From the NCBI GenBank assembly GCA_003149345.1, contig QFWI01000008.1, forward strand, positions 806,001 to 870,000: a stretch of 64,000 nt of DNA, read 5' to 3'. Below the pieces are notes generated by a model. It was not told the DNA's origin. It worked only from the letters and a program-made list of their open reading frames with translations, and made no database searches. This document shows, one piece after another, positions 25,452-35,585 of the stretch. Numbering within the stretch: the stretch's first letter is position 1; every line of letters begins with the position of its first letter. Both the position numbers and the translations under genes were made by a program. The stretch is from Vampirovibrio chlorellavorus (GTDB lineage Bacteria; Cyanobacteriota; Vampirovibrionia; Vampirovibrionales; Vampirovibrionaceae).

Positions 25452-26798
25452 ATGTTCAACAAGGTGCTCGTTGCCAATCGGGGCGAGATTGCGCTTCGCA
25501 TTATCCGTGCCTGTCATGAACTGGGCATCAAGACCGTTGCCGTATATTCCCAGGCTGATGAAGACAGTTTGCACGTGCAGTTGGCCGATGAGGCTTACTG
25601 CGTGGGCCCGGCCCAATCCGCCAAAAGTTACCTGAACGTCCCCAACATTATGAGCGTGGCCCTCATGTCGGGTGCGGACGCCATTCACCCCGGCTACGGC
25701 TTTTTAGCGGAAAATGCTGCCTTTGCCGAGATTTGCGCCGATCACCAGATTAAATTCATTGGCCCCTCGGCCCACATGATTCGCATCATGGGCGACAAGG
25801 CCACGGCCAAGAAAACCATGGCTGATGTGGGTGTCCCGGTGGTTCCCGGCTTGGATGGTACTATTGCCGATGCCGAACTGGTCAAAGGCTGGGCCAAGCA
25901 TGCGGGTTATCCCATCATTATTAAAGCCACCGCGGGCGGCGGCGGGAAGGGCATGCGCCTGGTCAAAAGCGAAGAAGAGGTGGAGACCCAGCTGGAAATG
26001 GCTCGGGCGGAAGCCAAAGCCGCTTTCGGTAACGATGAAGTCTACATCGAGAAGTTTGTGACCAACCCTCGCCACGTGGAGTTTCAGGTCTTGGCCGATC
26101 AATATGGCAACGTGGTGCATCTGGGCGAACGGGACTGTTCCATTCAGCGCCGCCACCAGAAACTGCTGGAAGAGGGCCCCAGCCCGGTAGTAACTCCAGA
26201 AATCCGGGAGCGGGTGGGCAATATCATCCTCAAAGCCATCCGCAAAATTGGCTATGAGGGTGTGGGCACCATTGAATTGCTGTGTGACAGCGATTTGAAC
26301 TTCTACTTTATGGAAATGAACACCCGCATTCAGGTGGAGCATCCGGTGACCGAGATGATTACCGGTATCGACCTGCTGAAAGAGCAGATTCGGGTGGCGG
26401 CGGGCGAACCGCTGCGCTTTACCCAGGATGATGTGGTGCTGCGGGGCCATGCCATTGAGTGCCGTATCAACGCTGAAGATCCAGATAAGAACTTTATGCC
26501 TTGCCCCGGCCCCATTGACGGCTATGTAGCTCCTGGTGGGCCTGGAGTGCGGGTGGACAGCCATGTCTATCCCGGTTATAAAATCCCGCCCTACTACGAT
26601 TCCCTGGTGTCCAAGCTGATTGTGTGGGGCGCTGACCGGGAAGAGGCCATTGCCCGCATGAAGCGTGCCCTCAACGAGTACGCGGTAACCGGCATTAAAA
26701 CCACCATTCCTTTCCACGTTAAACTGATGGATAATCCGCATTTTATTGATGGCAAGGAAGTGTACACGGATTTTATCGCCCGGCACGCCCTGGCCTAA
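25452..26798 (+). CDS. accC: Acetyl-CoA carboxylase, biotin carboxylase subunit
   Basis: 448 residues. ATP-dependent carboxylation of biotin on AccB. The N-terminus [20 protein letters not shown], the glycine-rich ATP loop [12 protein letters not shown] and the catalytic-region motif [12 protein letters not shown] are all present. ATG at 25452 is chosen over 25401 because it begins the conserved N-terminus and has AAAGGA 10 nt upstream. A strong terminator follows. Confidence 0.97.
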   Translation: MFNKVLVANRGEIALRIIRACHELGIKTVAVYSQADEDSLHVQLADEAYCVGPAQSAKSYLNVPNIMSVALMSGADAIHPGYGFLAENAAFAEICADHQIKFIGPSAHMIRIMGDKATAKKTMADVGVPVVPGLDGTIADAELVKGWAKHAGYPIIIKATAGGGGKGMRLVKSEEEVETQLEMARAEAKAAFGNDEVYIEKFVTNPRHVEFQVLADQYGNVVHLGERDCSIQRRHQKLLEEGPSPVVTPEIRERVGNIILKAIRKIGYEGVGTIELLCDSDLNFYFMEMNTRIQVEHPVTEMITGIDLLKEQIRVAAGEPLRFTQDDVVLRGHAIECRINAEDPDKNFMPCPGPIDGYVAPGGPGVRVDSHVYPGYKIPPYYDSLVSKLIVWGADREEAIARMKRALNEYAVTGIKTTIPFHVKLMDNPHFIDGKEVYTDFIARHALA

Positions 26799-26820
26799 AG
26801 CCAAAATACAACCACCATTC

Positions 26821-26857
26821 CGAAAAGCCCTTGAAGAATCGCTTCGGGGGCTTTTTC
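26821..26857 (+). terminator. Intrinsic terminator after accC
   Basis: Long near-perfect hairpin starting CGAAAAGCCC and ending GGGCTTTTTCG, with an inner TTGAAG/CTTCGG stem. It lies 23 bp after the accC stop and ends the efp-accB-accC transcript. Confidence 0.85.
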
Positions 26858-26922
26858 GTTGGGGGCGGTCTGGTATCCCAGCGCTTGCCAAACCGGGCCG
26901 AGACAGGGATGATCAAAGGGCA

Positions 26923-28962
26923 ATGACCAAACCGTTTTCACTCACCGCCAACTACCAGCCTTCGGGGGACCAGCCCCAGGCCATCGATCTCCTGTGCCAA
27001 GGCCTGAATGAAGGCCTAGAGGCCCAAACCTTGCTGGGCGTAACCGGCTCCGGGAAAACCTTCACCATGGCCAACGTCATCCAGCGGGTACAGCGTCCCA
27101 CCCTGGTCATTTCCCACAACAAGACCCTGGCCGCCCAGCTGTATAACGAGCTGCGAGAATTTTTCCCAGACAACGCCGTGGAATACTTCATCAGCTACTA
27201 CGACTACTACCAACCGGAAGCCTACATCCCTCGCACGGACACTTACATTGAGAAAACAGCCAGCATCAACGAGGAAATCGACCGCTTGCGGCACTCCACC
27301 ACCCGGAGCCTGTTTGAGCGACGGGACGTCATTGTAGTCTCCAGCGTCAGTTGCATTTACGGTCTGGGCTTGCCCGACAACTACTTTAAGGCGGCTATTC
27401 GCTTGCAGGTGGGTGGAGAAACGGATCGGGACGAACTCTTGATGACCCTGATCCGCAACCAGTACCAGCGCAACGATCTGGATTTGAAACGGGCTCACTT
27501 CCGGGCCCGGGGGGATATTATCGAGATTCACCCGGCTCACGAAGAGGTGATTATTCGCCTGGAACTGTTTGGCGATGAGCTGGAGCGCATCAGCATGGTG
27601 GATCCAGAAACCGGGGAAGTGCTGGAAATGCCCGAAGAAGTGGTTATTTACCCAGCCATTCACTATGTAGCCAACCGGGACGATGTGGAGCGAGCCACCC
27701 GGCAAATCCAGTTTGAGCTGGATGAACGGCTGCGAGAGCTGTATGACATGGGCAAACTGCTGGAGGCCCAGCGGCTGGAACAGCGCACCATTCGGGATCT
27801 GGAAATGATTCGGGAAGTGGGCTACTGCAACGGCATTGAGAATTACAGCCGTATTTTTGAGGATCGCCCGCCCGGAACCCCACCCAAAACCTTGTTGGAT
27901 TACTTTTCCGACGATTTTCTGCTGATCATTGATGAGTCGCATGTTACGGTTCCCCAGTTGCGGGGCATGTACCACGGGGATCGGGCCCGAAAGGAAACCC
28001 TTGTGGATTACGGCTTCCGGCTGCCGTGCGCCAAGGACAACCGCCCGCTGATGTTTGAGGAATTCTGGGAACGGGTGGGTCAGCGCATTTACGTCTCTGC
28101 CACCCCGGCCCCGTATGAAATCCGGGAATCCAGCCAGATTGCCCAGCAAATCATTCGGCCTACCGGCCTGCTGGACCCCATCGTGGAAGTGCGTCCCACA
28201 GAAAATCAGGTGGACAATCTGCTGGAAGAGATTCAAGCCCGAGTGGCCCGTAACGAACGGGTGCTGATTACCACCCTGACCAAGCGCATGGCTGAGGATT
28301 TAACCGAATACTTTGAAACCCTGAGCGTGAAAGTGCGCTATCTGCACAGCGAAATCAAGCCCATTGAGCGCATGGAGATCATCCGGGATCTGCGGCTGGG
28401 CGACTTTGACGTGCTGATTGGGGTCAATCTCTTGCGGGAGGGTTTGGACTTGCCGGAAGTCACCCTGGTGGTGATTATGGATGCGGATAAGGAAGGCTTT
28501 TTGCGCTCGGAGTCCAGCTTGATCCAGACCATTGGCCGGGCCGCCCGTAATGCGGCGGGTATGGTCATTCTATACGCCGATAAAATTACAGACAGCATGC
28601 AAAAGGCCATGGACGAGACCGCCCGCCGTCGGGACTTGCAAATGGCCTACAACAAACGCAATGGCATCATTCCTAAAACCATTCAGAAAGACATTGGCTA
28701 TGGGCTGTTGGACATGATTGGCACCATGGGGGGGGATGAGGACAACGGTGACGATGGACGTCATGGCAGGCGCAAGGGGAGCCGCAAACCGCAGCAAGCC
28801 GCTGCCGAGGCCATTCCGGCACAAGATTTACCGGCCCTAATCGCCGAGTTGGAACTGGAAATGAAAGCCGCCGCCCGCATGCTGGAGTTTGAGAAAGCGG
28901 CCAGTCTGCGAGATCAGATGATGGCCTTCAAAAAAGCGCTGGAAAATCAGGGGATTTCCTGA
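26923..28962 (+). CDS. uvrB: Excinuclease ABC subunit B
   Basis: About 679 residues. Damage-verifying helicase of nucleotide excision repair. It begins with the family N-terminus ([11 protein letters not shown]). Walker A is [10 protein letters not shown] (about 39-48), the beta-hairpin is [12 protein letters not shown], and the helicase motif VIGRAARN appears as [10 protein letters not shown]-terminal UVR domain follows ([13 protein letters not shown]). ATG at 26923 was chosen by homology; the nearby AAAGGG is only 2 nt away, and no SOS box was recognised upstream. Confidence 0.96.
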   Translation: MTKPFSLTANYQPSGDQPQAIDLLCQGLNEGLEAQTLLGVTGSGKTFTMANVIQRVQRPTLVISHNKTLAAQLYNELREFFPDNAVEYFISYYDYYQPEAYIPRTDTYIEKTASINEEIDRLRHSTTRSLFERRDVIVVSSVSCIYGLGLPDNYFKAAIRLQVGGETDRDELLMTLIRNQYQRNDLDLKRAHFRARGDIIEIHPAHEEVIIRLELFGDELERISMVDPETGEVLEMPEEVVIYPAIHYVANRDDVERATRQIQFELDERLRELYDMGKLLEAQRLEQRTIRDLEMIREVGYCNGIENYSRIFEDRPPGTPPKTLLDYFSDDFLLIIDESHVTVPQLRGMYHGDRARKETLVDYGFRLPCAKDNRPLMFEEFWERVGQRIYVSATPAPYEIRESSQIAQQIIRPTGLLDPIVEVRPTENQVDNLLEEIQARVARNERVLITTLTKRMAEDLTEYFETLSVKVRYLHSEIKPIERMEIIRDLRLGDFDVLIGVNLLREGLDLPEVTLVVIMDADKEGFLRSESSLIQTIGRAARNAAGMVILYADKITDSMQKAMDETARRRDLQMAYNKRNGIIPKTIQKDIGYGLLDMIGTMGGDEDNGDDGRHGRRKGSRKPQQAAAEAIPAQDLPALIAELELEMKAAARMLEFEKAASLRDQMMAFKKALENQGIS

Positions 28963-29059
28963 AAGTGAGTAGCACACAAAACGGGGTTGGCGGTTTATTA
29001 CACCCGTAGCCTCTTCCCGTTCACACTGCCATGCCCACGCCCCCGGATGACTGCTTACC

Positions 29060-30082
29060 ATGACTTCAGTGCCTCCCATCACCTACGCCACTCGCAACTA
29101 TGCAGCGTCGCTCTCCAGTCGGAGAGAGGACTCACGCCCAAGGGCAAACACCTTATCAAAACAGCCACGCCCCCAAACCCGCTTTGGTATGACCTTTCGG
29201 CAAGACAAAACGCAAGGCACGGCTGGCGATATTAAAAACCCCATCTCACCCAATAATTGTGTTGTCTGTAGCGTGAAAAACCTGTTAAGCCAGTATGGCT
29301 GCGGCCCAAGGCAAATCAATCACCTCATCCACCACCACCTGTTTGAAGAATACCGTGCCCGAGCGCAACGCAATTTTGAGAACCGCAACAATCCCAATTA
29401 CCAATATGAACAACTGACCTCCCCGGAAGAGCTGGGCCAGCACAATTTGAACCCCACTTTTTTAACCAGTGTGCTGTCCAAAGGGCTGGAAATGGACGTG
29501 GACAGCTATCACATTCATGAAAATAAAGCGGCCATTGTGAATGCCATATTGAGGCGAACCCCAATACTGGTTTTTGCTTCGGAACGGGATCCCCACACTC
29601 TCGCAGGGAAACCATTACAGGAGGGACATGCCTATCTGGTTTGGCCCAGCCAAAATAAAGACAGCCAGGAATGGGTCATTCAAGACTCCTGGAATGACGA
29701 ACAGCCCATTTCAACCAAAGAATTACTGAAGAATCTGGATCGAATGCACGCCCCAAGTTCCGTCTACAATGTGATTAACGGGTGGCCCAACCCTGAAATT
29801 ATCAACGGCATTCTGGACGCCGGGCCCATCGAAGCTGGGGCCTCAGCACAACCAAGCACCCACCCTCAACAGTCGGCTACCTTGAGACAGGAACCAGCGG
29901 AAGCCAGCACCTCGGCCTCAAAACCCGCCCAAGCCGCCCCAGAAAAACCCACATCCAAACCCGGCAGTGGCTTTCAAAAATTCAGGCAATGGCTAAAGAC
30001 CCGTTGGGATGGGATCAAGCAGTTCTGGCAAACCCTGACTCAGCGCATAAAAAACTGGTTCTCAGGGAAAAAATCCGCTTAA
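29060..30082 (+). CDS. Unknown protein with C39-like cysteine-protease features and a Trp-rich basic tail
   Basis: 340 residues, not in a family I can name. A Cys-containing helix start (NNCVVCSVKNLL, C67/C70), a downstream His (EGHAYLVW, H190) and an Asp (VIQDSWND, D209) have the order and spacing of papain-like C39 peptidases. This is an inference from motifs only. The N-terminus has RFGMTF (41-46), a motif shared with other unknown proteins here. Residues about 250-300 are a Pro/Ala/Ser/Thr linker. The last 40 residues form a basic amphipathic stretch with regularly spaced Trp (FRQWLKTRW, KQFWQTL, KNWFSGKK), likely to bind membrane. No signal peptide is evident. Confidence 0.6.
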   Translation: MTSVPPITYATRNYAASLSSRREDSRPRANTLSKQPRPQTRFGMTFRQDKTQGTAGDIKNPISPNNCVVCSVKNLLSQYGCGPRQINHLIHHHLFEEYRARAQRNFENRNNPNYQYEQLTSPEELGQHNLNPTFLTSVLSKGLEMDVDSYHIHENKAAIVNAILRRTPILVFASERDPHTLAGKPLQEGHAYLVWPSQNKDSQEWVIQDSWNDEQPISTKELLKNLDRMHAPSSVYNVINGWPNPEIINGILDAGPIEAGASAQPSTHPQQSATLRQEPAEASTSASKPAQAAPEKPTSKPGSGFQKFRQWLKTRWDGIKQFWQTLTQRIKNWFSGKKSA

Positions 30083-30120
30083 ATGCCGAAGACTGATGAT
30101 TAAAACTGACAGGTATCCCT

Positions 30121-30242
30121 TTCACCACACGTTTCTAACTGTCTGAGTACAGCGAGTTAAGCAACGTGAGCTTGGCAGCTTTGCCCAAAAGCAATTCCAC
30201 AGCTTGTTTGAGTGGCACGCAGTTTTAGAAACGTGTGGTGAA
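30121..30242. repeat. MITE-like hairpin repeat, copy 1
   Basis: 122 bp with perfect 18-bp terminal inverted repeats (TTCACCACACGTTTCTAA). It shares interior blocks with the copy at 42544-42663: GAGTACAGCGAGT, TTTGCCCAAA, CTTGT-TGAG and GCACGCAG. The flanks also pair: AGGTATCCC before and GGGGATACCT after. It lies between convergent genes (stops at 30082 and 30288). There is no open frame inside. It may be a non-autonomous element, a structured RNA or a bidirectional terminator. Confidence 0.75.
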
Positions 30243-30287
30243 GGGGATACCTGCCAACTCTTAAAATTTTCGGCCAAATTTATTCGG

Positions 30288-30911
30288 CTAAACTTTCTCG
30301 AACAGCCACCAGGTGGTGTTGTCCCACGTAGGTTCCACCCGCTGCCACAGAAAGCCATAATCCACCAGCTTCACTTGTTCGGCATTGGCATCCCAGAACT
30401 CGCCGCCAAAATCCCGCTTGAACAGTTTGCCCTCATGCCCACGGTACGGCAATTCCACAGGGCTGGGGTTGTAATACTCGTTGATTAGTACATAGCGGTT
30501 GGATAAGGCCAGCATTTTTTGATACACCCTGTTTAAGTCATCCGGGTTGAGGTGAATGAGTACACCGCAGGTGTAAACCAAATCAAAGGTTTTGTTGGGG
30601 TTAAACGCCTGAATGGCCCCCTGAAAGCCTTCCAGCCCCGGATGCGATTGCAGCTCTTTCAGCGCGCTGGGGTTCAGCTCCAGGCCCGTCAGTTTGATAT
30701 CAGGGTTCAGCGATTGAATGGCCAACAGGTTATGCCCCTTGTTGGCCCCCAACTCGCACACACTTTGAATACCGGGGGCCTGATTCAAAATCGTTTTAAA
30801 AAACTTGGCCCGCTGTTCCGGCTGAATGGCGTTACGAACCGTATATTCGCTGCCAAACGCTCCGGCCCAAAACTGTTCCTGCTCTGACGGTACCCGTGTA
30901 GACTCAGCCAT
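30288..30911 (-). CDS. SAM-dependent methyltransferase, pseudaminic-acid-associated type
   Basis: 207 residues. Class I methyltransferase with motif I VCELGANKGHNL (about 51-62) and a post-motif acidic residue in TGLELNP. The N-terminus (SEQEQFWAGAFGSEYTVRN) and the segment LVYTCGVLIHLNPDDL match the methylases often found with pseudaminic-acid/flagellin-glycosylation genes. Whether it acts on a sugar here cannot be told, since no such genes are adjacent. Confidence 0.75.
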   Translation of the reverse strand: MAESTRVPSEQEQFWAGAFGSEYTVRNAIQPEQRAKFFKTILNQAPGIQSVCELGANKGHNLLAIQSLNPDIKLTGLELNPSALKELQSHPGLEGFQGAIQAFNPNKTFDLVYTCGVLIHLNPDDLNRVYQKMLALSNRYVLINEYYNPSPVELPYRGHEGKLFKRDFGGEFWDANAEQVKLVDYGFLWQRVEPTWDNTTWWLFEKV

Positions 30912-31065
30912 TACTCACATCCTTAAAATCATTTGCTTAAAAGGCGTATAGACGACTCTTATGCTTTTTTATGCACCCCACATCTATATTGTTAGAGCAT
31001 ATCTTGTAAAACTGACTAGCTTATTATGATCAGACCAGATTTCTGCCCAAGGATCATCCACCAAT

Positions 31066-32313
31066 TTACCCAACCTTCGTGTCCGATGTTCCCGTCAGCA
31101 ACCAGGCCGCGATCAAGGCGGTTAAAGGCACCGTCACTATCAGGGTCAGGGCTCCGGCAAAGGCAAAGGTCATCATGGAAGCGGTGCTTTCCAGATTGAC
31201 GAACTGAGCGGTGGGGGTGCCCTGCATTTGCAGCAGGATAGGCATAAACAGGCCCAAAAACAGCAGGCCCAGACAGGAAATCAACGGCCCCATCAACCGC
31301 CGCCCCCGCAACATAACAATACCAAAGCGCTGCTGAAAACTGACGGGCTCACTCTCTTTGCGGTTTTGGGCCAGCGTCCAGCACAAGTAAAACAGAAAAC
31401 CCTGAAAGGCAAATAGCATCCCGGCCACGAAAAAGGCCCAGTAATCCATTTTGGGCGAACGATACCATAGGCTGGCCAGTAAATCACTGGAATAACCACT
31501 TAACGGCGTGATTTCCCCCATGGCCCACAAAATGGCAGCCAGTATCAACAAGCCACCGGTGGTTCCCAGCATCACCACGCATTGCTCCCGGCTAAAAGCC
31601 TTTTGACCCGGCTGTTGATAAATAAACGTGGCCAGAATGGTAAACATGCCGCACATCAGGAAAATCCACCACAGGCCGTATTCTCCGGCCAGCACCGCCG
31701 GAAAGACCGCTTTGTAGCAACCCACCAGCATTAGGGTGACCAAAAAGGCATGCTTGGCCACTTCCACGCCTCCCAGGAATAAAATGGCCATAATGGTCAG
31801 CGTCATCAAAATCATCAGGGCAGGCGTCCGGTTATGATTGGCGATGTTGAATTGCCACTGGCCCGTTCTGGCCTCTTTCTCGGCTTGTAACAGAACCTGA
31901 GCGCCCGGTTTCAGGTTGATGTTGTAAAAAGGATTTTCCCCCAACACGTTTTCCACCTGAATAATATCACTCTGTAGGCCCAAGGTTTTTAGACTTCCCT
32001 CAAGCCGAATGGTGACCCGCTGAAGCGCCTCCCGAGACTCAGGCACCGGTCGCCTTAGGGGCCTTGGGGAGCGACCTTCAGGAGCTGGCTCCACCTTCAG
32101 CACCAGGCCGTAAACCTGGCCTTCCGTTGGGCCGGTAACTTTTGGCGGCGATGGGGCGGGCTTGGCGGTCTTCACCGGGGAAAGCCGAAGCACGGCTTTG
32201 GCCGGGACACTGTTATCAAGCGGTAAAAAAATCCAGCCCAGCACAATGCAAACCAGTACAAAGCCGCATTTCAGGCAGGTAGCCAGCCATTTTTCCAATT
32301 TCGCACCCGGCAC
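31066..32313 (-). CDS. YibE/F-like multi-pass membrane protein
   Basis: 415 residues. One N-terminal membrane segment (FVLVCIVLGWIFLPL), a periplasmic domain of about 110 residues with a Pro-rich beginning, then seven or so membrane helices. The general plan and the segment FFVAGMLFAFQGFLFYL resemble the YibE/F family of unknown function. The GTG start has AGGAG about 11 nt upstream. The call rests on architecture and is tentative. Confidence 0.5.
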   Translation of the reverse strand: MPGAKLEKWLATCLKCGFVLVCIVLGWIFLPLDNSVPAKAVLRLSPVKTAKPAPSPPKVTGPTEGQVYGLVLKVEPAPEGRSPRPLRRPVPESREALQRVTIRLEGSLKTLGLQSDIIQVENVLGENPFYNINLKPGAQVLLQAEKEARTGQWQFNIANHNRTPALMILMTLTIMAILFLGGVEVAKHAFLVTLMLVGCYKAVFPAVLAGEYGLWWIFLMCGMFTILATFIYQQPGQKAFSREQCVVMLGTTGGLLILAAILWAMGEITPLSGYSSDLLASLWYRSPKMDYWAFFVAGMLFAFQGFLFYLCWTLAQNRKESEPVSFQQRFGIVMLRGRRLMGPLISCLGLLFLGLFMPILLQMQGTPTAQFVNLESTASMMTFAFAGALTLIVTVPLTALIAAWLLTGTSDTKVG

Positions 32314-32377
32314 GGGGTCTCACTCTCCTTTATTCCAGCAGTTGATGCCGTATCGTACTCCCGCCTGATCCCTTTGT

Positions 32378-33601
32378 CTAGGACGACTCCAGCTCTAACT
32401 GGGCTTGCTCGGCAAAACCGGCAGGCAATCGGTACCCCAAATGACGATAGGTGTTACCCGTAGCCGTCCGCCCCCGGGGGGTTCGGTTGATCAGCCCGGC
32501 CTGTAGCAGATAGGGCTCATAGACATCCTCCAGGGTGCGGGGATCTTCTCCCAGGGTGGAGGCCAAGGTATCCAGGCCCACCGGCCCGCCGGAGAAGTTC
32601 TCGATGATCAGCTTCAACAACTGCCGGTCGGTGGGATCCAGCCCAATCGGATCGATGTCGAATAAATCCAGGGCTTCACGGGCAATGGGCTCGTTGATGA
32701 GGGTTTCCCCGGCTTTTTTGACCGCCATAAAATCCCGTACCCGTCGCAGTAAGCGGTTGGCAATGCGTGGCGTCCCCCGAGAACGGCTGGCGATGGCCAA
32801 GGCCCCCTCCGGGCTGGCCTCAATATTTAAAATGCGGGCTGAACGTAAAATGATGTTGCTCAACTCCTGCTCGCTGTAAAAATTCAGGCGATAAATCAGG
32901 CCAAAGCGATCGCGCAGCGGGCCGGACAGAGAACCCGCTTTGGTGGTGGCCCCAATGAGGGTAAAGCGGGGCAGGGGGACTCGCAGGATTTTGGTGCCTT
33001 CCCCCTTACCGATGGTGCGATCCAGGGCAAAATCTTCCATGGCCGGGTACAAAATCTCTTCCGCCACTTTGTTCAGCCGATGGATCTCATCAATGAACAA
33101 GACGCTGCCCGGCTTCATGCTCATTAAAATGCCCAGAATGTCCCGAGGCCGCTCCAACGCCGGGGCGGAGGTAATGTGAATTTCCGCGCCCATCTCCTGG
33201 GCGATGACCATGGCCAGAGTGGTTTTCCCCAAACCCGGCGGGCCATACAGCAACAGGTGATCCAGCGCTTCCGCGCGGCTTTTGGCCGCATCCAGCCCAA
33301 TTTGAATGCTGTCCTTCAGGGCGGATTGCCCAATGTAATCGGCCAGCGTTTTGGGCCGAATGGTGCTTTCCAGTCGGTTGTCGTAGGCCGTTTCCGTGTC
33401 CTTTAGCAAGCCGGGCCGCTCCCCCAAAGACGCTTTAGCCCCCAAGGCCTGACGAACGGCGGCCTGAAGCTGCTCGGTGGAAACCGGCCCGGTCTTTTTG
33501 ACCGGTTTTGGAGCGGATGAGTCAGATGAAAACTGGATGGTCACAGCGGTACACTTTTCGGGGCTAATCGGGATTACTGGCAATTTGCGCCGATCATTCA
33601 C
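32378..33601 (-). CDS. ruvB: Holliday junction branch-migration helicase RuvB
   Basis: 407 residues. AAA+ motor that drives branch migration with RuvA. Walker A is [12 protein letters not shown], Walker B is FIDEIHRLN, and the sensor 1 region is [22 protein letters not shown]. The C-terminal winged helix ([17 protein letters not shown]) is present. The first 75 or so residues before the conserved [15 protein letters not shown] are an extra segment compared with the usual 330-350-residue RuvB. A GTG at 33544 could shorten it, but neither start has a strong ribosome site. Confidence 0.96.
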   Translation of the reverse strand: MNDRRKLPVIPISPEKCTAVTIQFSSDSSAPKPVKKTGPVSTEQLQAAVRQALGAKASLGERPGLLKDTETAYDNRLESTIRPKTLADYIGQSALKDSIQIGLDAAKSRAEALDHLLLYGPPGLGKTTLAMVIAQEMGAEIHITSAPALERPRDILGILMSMKPGSVLFIDEIHRLNKVAEEILYPAMEDFALDRTIGKGEGTKILRVPLPRFTLIGATTKAGSLSGPLRDRFGLIYRLNFYSEQELSNIILRSARILNIEASPEGALAIASRSRGTPRIANRLLRRVRDFMAVKKAGETLINEPIAREALDLFDIDPIGLDPTDRQLLKLIIENFSGGPVGLDTLASTLGEDPRTLEDVYEPYLLQAGLINRTPRGRTATGNTYRHLGYRLPAGFAEQAQLELESS

Positions 33602-33696
33602 TTTCGGCTGGTTCTTATTGTATCACCCGCTTGTACCACACGCTTGCCAAACCCGACCTCGGTCAGCGCCTTCAGGAACAGGGCAAAGGTCTGGCC

Positions 33697-33996
33697 TTAC
33701 GAACGGCCTTTCCCACGGCTACTTTTTTCAAGCAAACTGTGGCTCATGGAAGCGGGTAGCCCCAGGCCGGACTGGGCCTTTTCCATCCACTGCACATGTT
33801 CTTCCCGCAGGGCAAAGGCATTTTTCAGCCGCGCCAACCAGGACAGCTTCGCAGGGGGAGTCGCTTTTTGTGCGGGTAATGGCTGATATTGCAATTTCAA
33901 CACAGGAACCCGCTCCAGGTCGCCAGCCTTGCCAGACGCTGGCTGCCACAGGGTTAATTTGGATACGGAACTTCCCGAAAAATTGACAGAACGCAT
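33697..33996 (-). CDS. Small hypothetical protein, 99 residues
   Basis: Not recognised. It begins MRSVNFSGSSVSKLTLW, an N-terminal F-S-G motif like that of other unknown proteins here, and ends with a basic Ser-rich tail. The ribosome site is very good (GGGAGG, 8 nt before ATG), which is the main reason to accept it. Confidence 0.6.
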   Translation of the reverse strand: MRSVNFSGSSVSKLTLWQPASGKAGDLERVPVLKLQYQPLPAQKATPPAKLSWLARLKNAFALREEHVQWMEKAQSGLGLPASMSHSLLEKSSRGKGRS

Positions 33997-34201
33997 GCCA
34001 CAAACCTCCCACTGATCTTGATATCAACAAATGACGATGAACGCATACTCCACCGAGGCCTAAATGAGGCCGAACAACGGTCAGAGAATGGCGAAACCCA
34101 ATTGCCCCATTAAACTCGGTTGAGTGCTGCCACTATACAACAAAAGGCCTGTCCGGCAAAACGCGAAGGATTTAAGTGGTTTGTGGAGATAGCCTCGCCC
34201 T

Positions 34202-35407
34202 CTAACGATTACTGTTGCTCTTTTCAAAGCCTGAGCGACTCAACCGGGCATAAACGGCAGGCAAAACCTCGCTGACCCGTCGCACATCCGCCTCGGTGTT
34301 GGCCCGCCCCAGGGAAAAGCGAACCGTCCCCTTGGCCAAAGTGTCACTTTTCCCCAGCGCTTTGACAATCCGAGAGGGCTCAATCACCGCACTGTGGCAA
34401 GCCGACCCACTGGAGACGGCAATACCCTTCAAGTCCAGGTGCAGCACCATGGACTCTCCTTCCACCCCGGGAAAAGAAAAATGCGCATTGCCGGGCACCC
34501 GAGCGTCCAGATCCTCCGGCCCGTTGAGTACCGCTTCGGGAACCGCCAGACGGACGGCTTCTATCAAGGCTTGCTGTAGCGTTCTCAGTCGTGGCAAGTC
34601 GATAGACATGCGCTCCTGAGTGATTTCCAGAGCCTTGGCCAAGCCCACAATCCCCGCCAAATTTTCTGTACCTGAGCGCACATCACCCTCCTGCCCGCCC
34701 CCTCGAATCTGCGCGGTGGGCACTGGAGAGCCGTCCCGCACAAACAAAGCGCCCACCCCCTTGGGGCCATACACTTTATGACCGGACAAGCTGAGATAAT
34801 CCACCGGCAAGACCGATAAATCCAACGGAATTTTGCCCACGGTTTGCACCGCATCCACGTGCAGCAAGACGTTTTCTGAGCCTGGTTGAGACTTGAGGGC
34901 TGTGCCAATGGCTTGAATGTCCTGAATGGCGCCAATCTCGTTGTTGCCATGAATGATGGACACCAAGACCGTGTCCGGCCGCAAAGCCCCCAGCACCGCA
35001 TCCACAGAAACAAAGCCCTCCGAATCCACCGGCAGCCAGGTGACCTCCCAGCCCTGGGCTTCCAGCCACTGACAAGGCGCTTGCACGGCGGCATGCTCAA
35101 TCCGGGTGGTAATAATATGCTTGCCATGGGCTGAAAGCGTTTCGGCCACACCCACCAGGGCCAGGTTGTTGGCTTCGGTAGCCCCGCTGGTAAAAATGAT
35201 TTCAGAAGGCTGGCAATGCAGAACCTTGGCCACACTATCCCGAGCCGCCTGCAAGGCTTTTCTGGCCTCTCGACCCCAAAAGTGCAAACTGGAGGGGTTC
35301 CCGAACTGCGCCTGCCAAAAAGGCAGCATAGCCTCCAGCACCAAGGGGTCTACCGGGGTGGTGGCGGCGTGATCCAGATAAATGCGAGGGGATGTGGCGG
35401 TACTCAT
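34202..35407 (-). CDS. Cysteine desulfurase (IscS/NifS family)
   Basis: About 401 residues. PLP enzyme that takes sulfur from cysteine for Fe-S clusters and thio-cofactors. It has the N-terminal IYLDHAATTPVDP, the PLP-lysine segment SLSGHKVYGPKGVGALF and the catalytic-cysteine loop SSGSACHS. Start ATG at 35407 gives the usual N-terminus; a TTG at 35455 would add 16 residues. No iscU-like gene is adjacent, so the target pathway is open. Confidence 0.93.
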   Translation of the reverse strand: MSTATSPRIYLDHAATTPVDPLVLEAMLPFWQAQFGNPSSLHFWGREARKALQAARDSVAKVLHCQPSEIIFTSGATEANNLALVGVAETLSAHGKHIITTRIEHAAVQAPCQWLEAQGWEVTWLPVDSEGFVSVDAVLGALRPDTVLVSIIHGNNEIGAIQDIQAIGTALKSQPGSENVLLHVDAVQTVGKIPLDLSVLPVDYLSLSGHKVYGPKGVGALFVRDGSPVPTAQIRGGGQEGDVRSGTENLAGIVGLAKALEITQERMSIDLPRLRTLQQALIEAVRLAVPEAVLNGPEDLDARVPGNAHFSFPGVEGESMVLHLDLKGIAVSSGSACHSAVIEPSRIVKALGKSDTLAKGTVRFSLGRANTEADVRRVSEVLPAVYARLSRSGFEKSNSNR

Positions 35408-35585
35408 AAAAATGCGTGTGACCGGCTTTGTGGACGGTTTCAAAGATGGCTCCAAAGGGCCAAATTATGCTATCGTTTTGATTATAGGCAAATCCAGGGC
35501 CAACGGAAAGCCCGAGGCCATTGCCCCAGAGAGTTAGCAGATAGCCAATCGAACCCTATTCGGTGGAAACAGTGAGCGTGCGCGC

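Noticed and set aside
25704..26891. 395-codon open frame opposite accC
   Set aside because: Shadow of the biotin carboxylase gene; no ribosome site and no domain character.
27016..28236. 406-codon open frame opposite uvrB
   Set aside because: Antisense shadow with no recognisable domain; UvrB motifs are intact on the plus strand.
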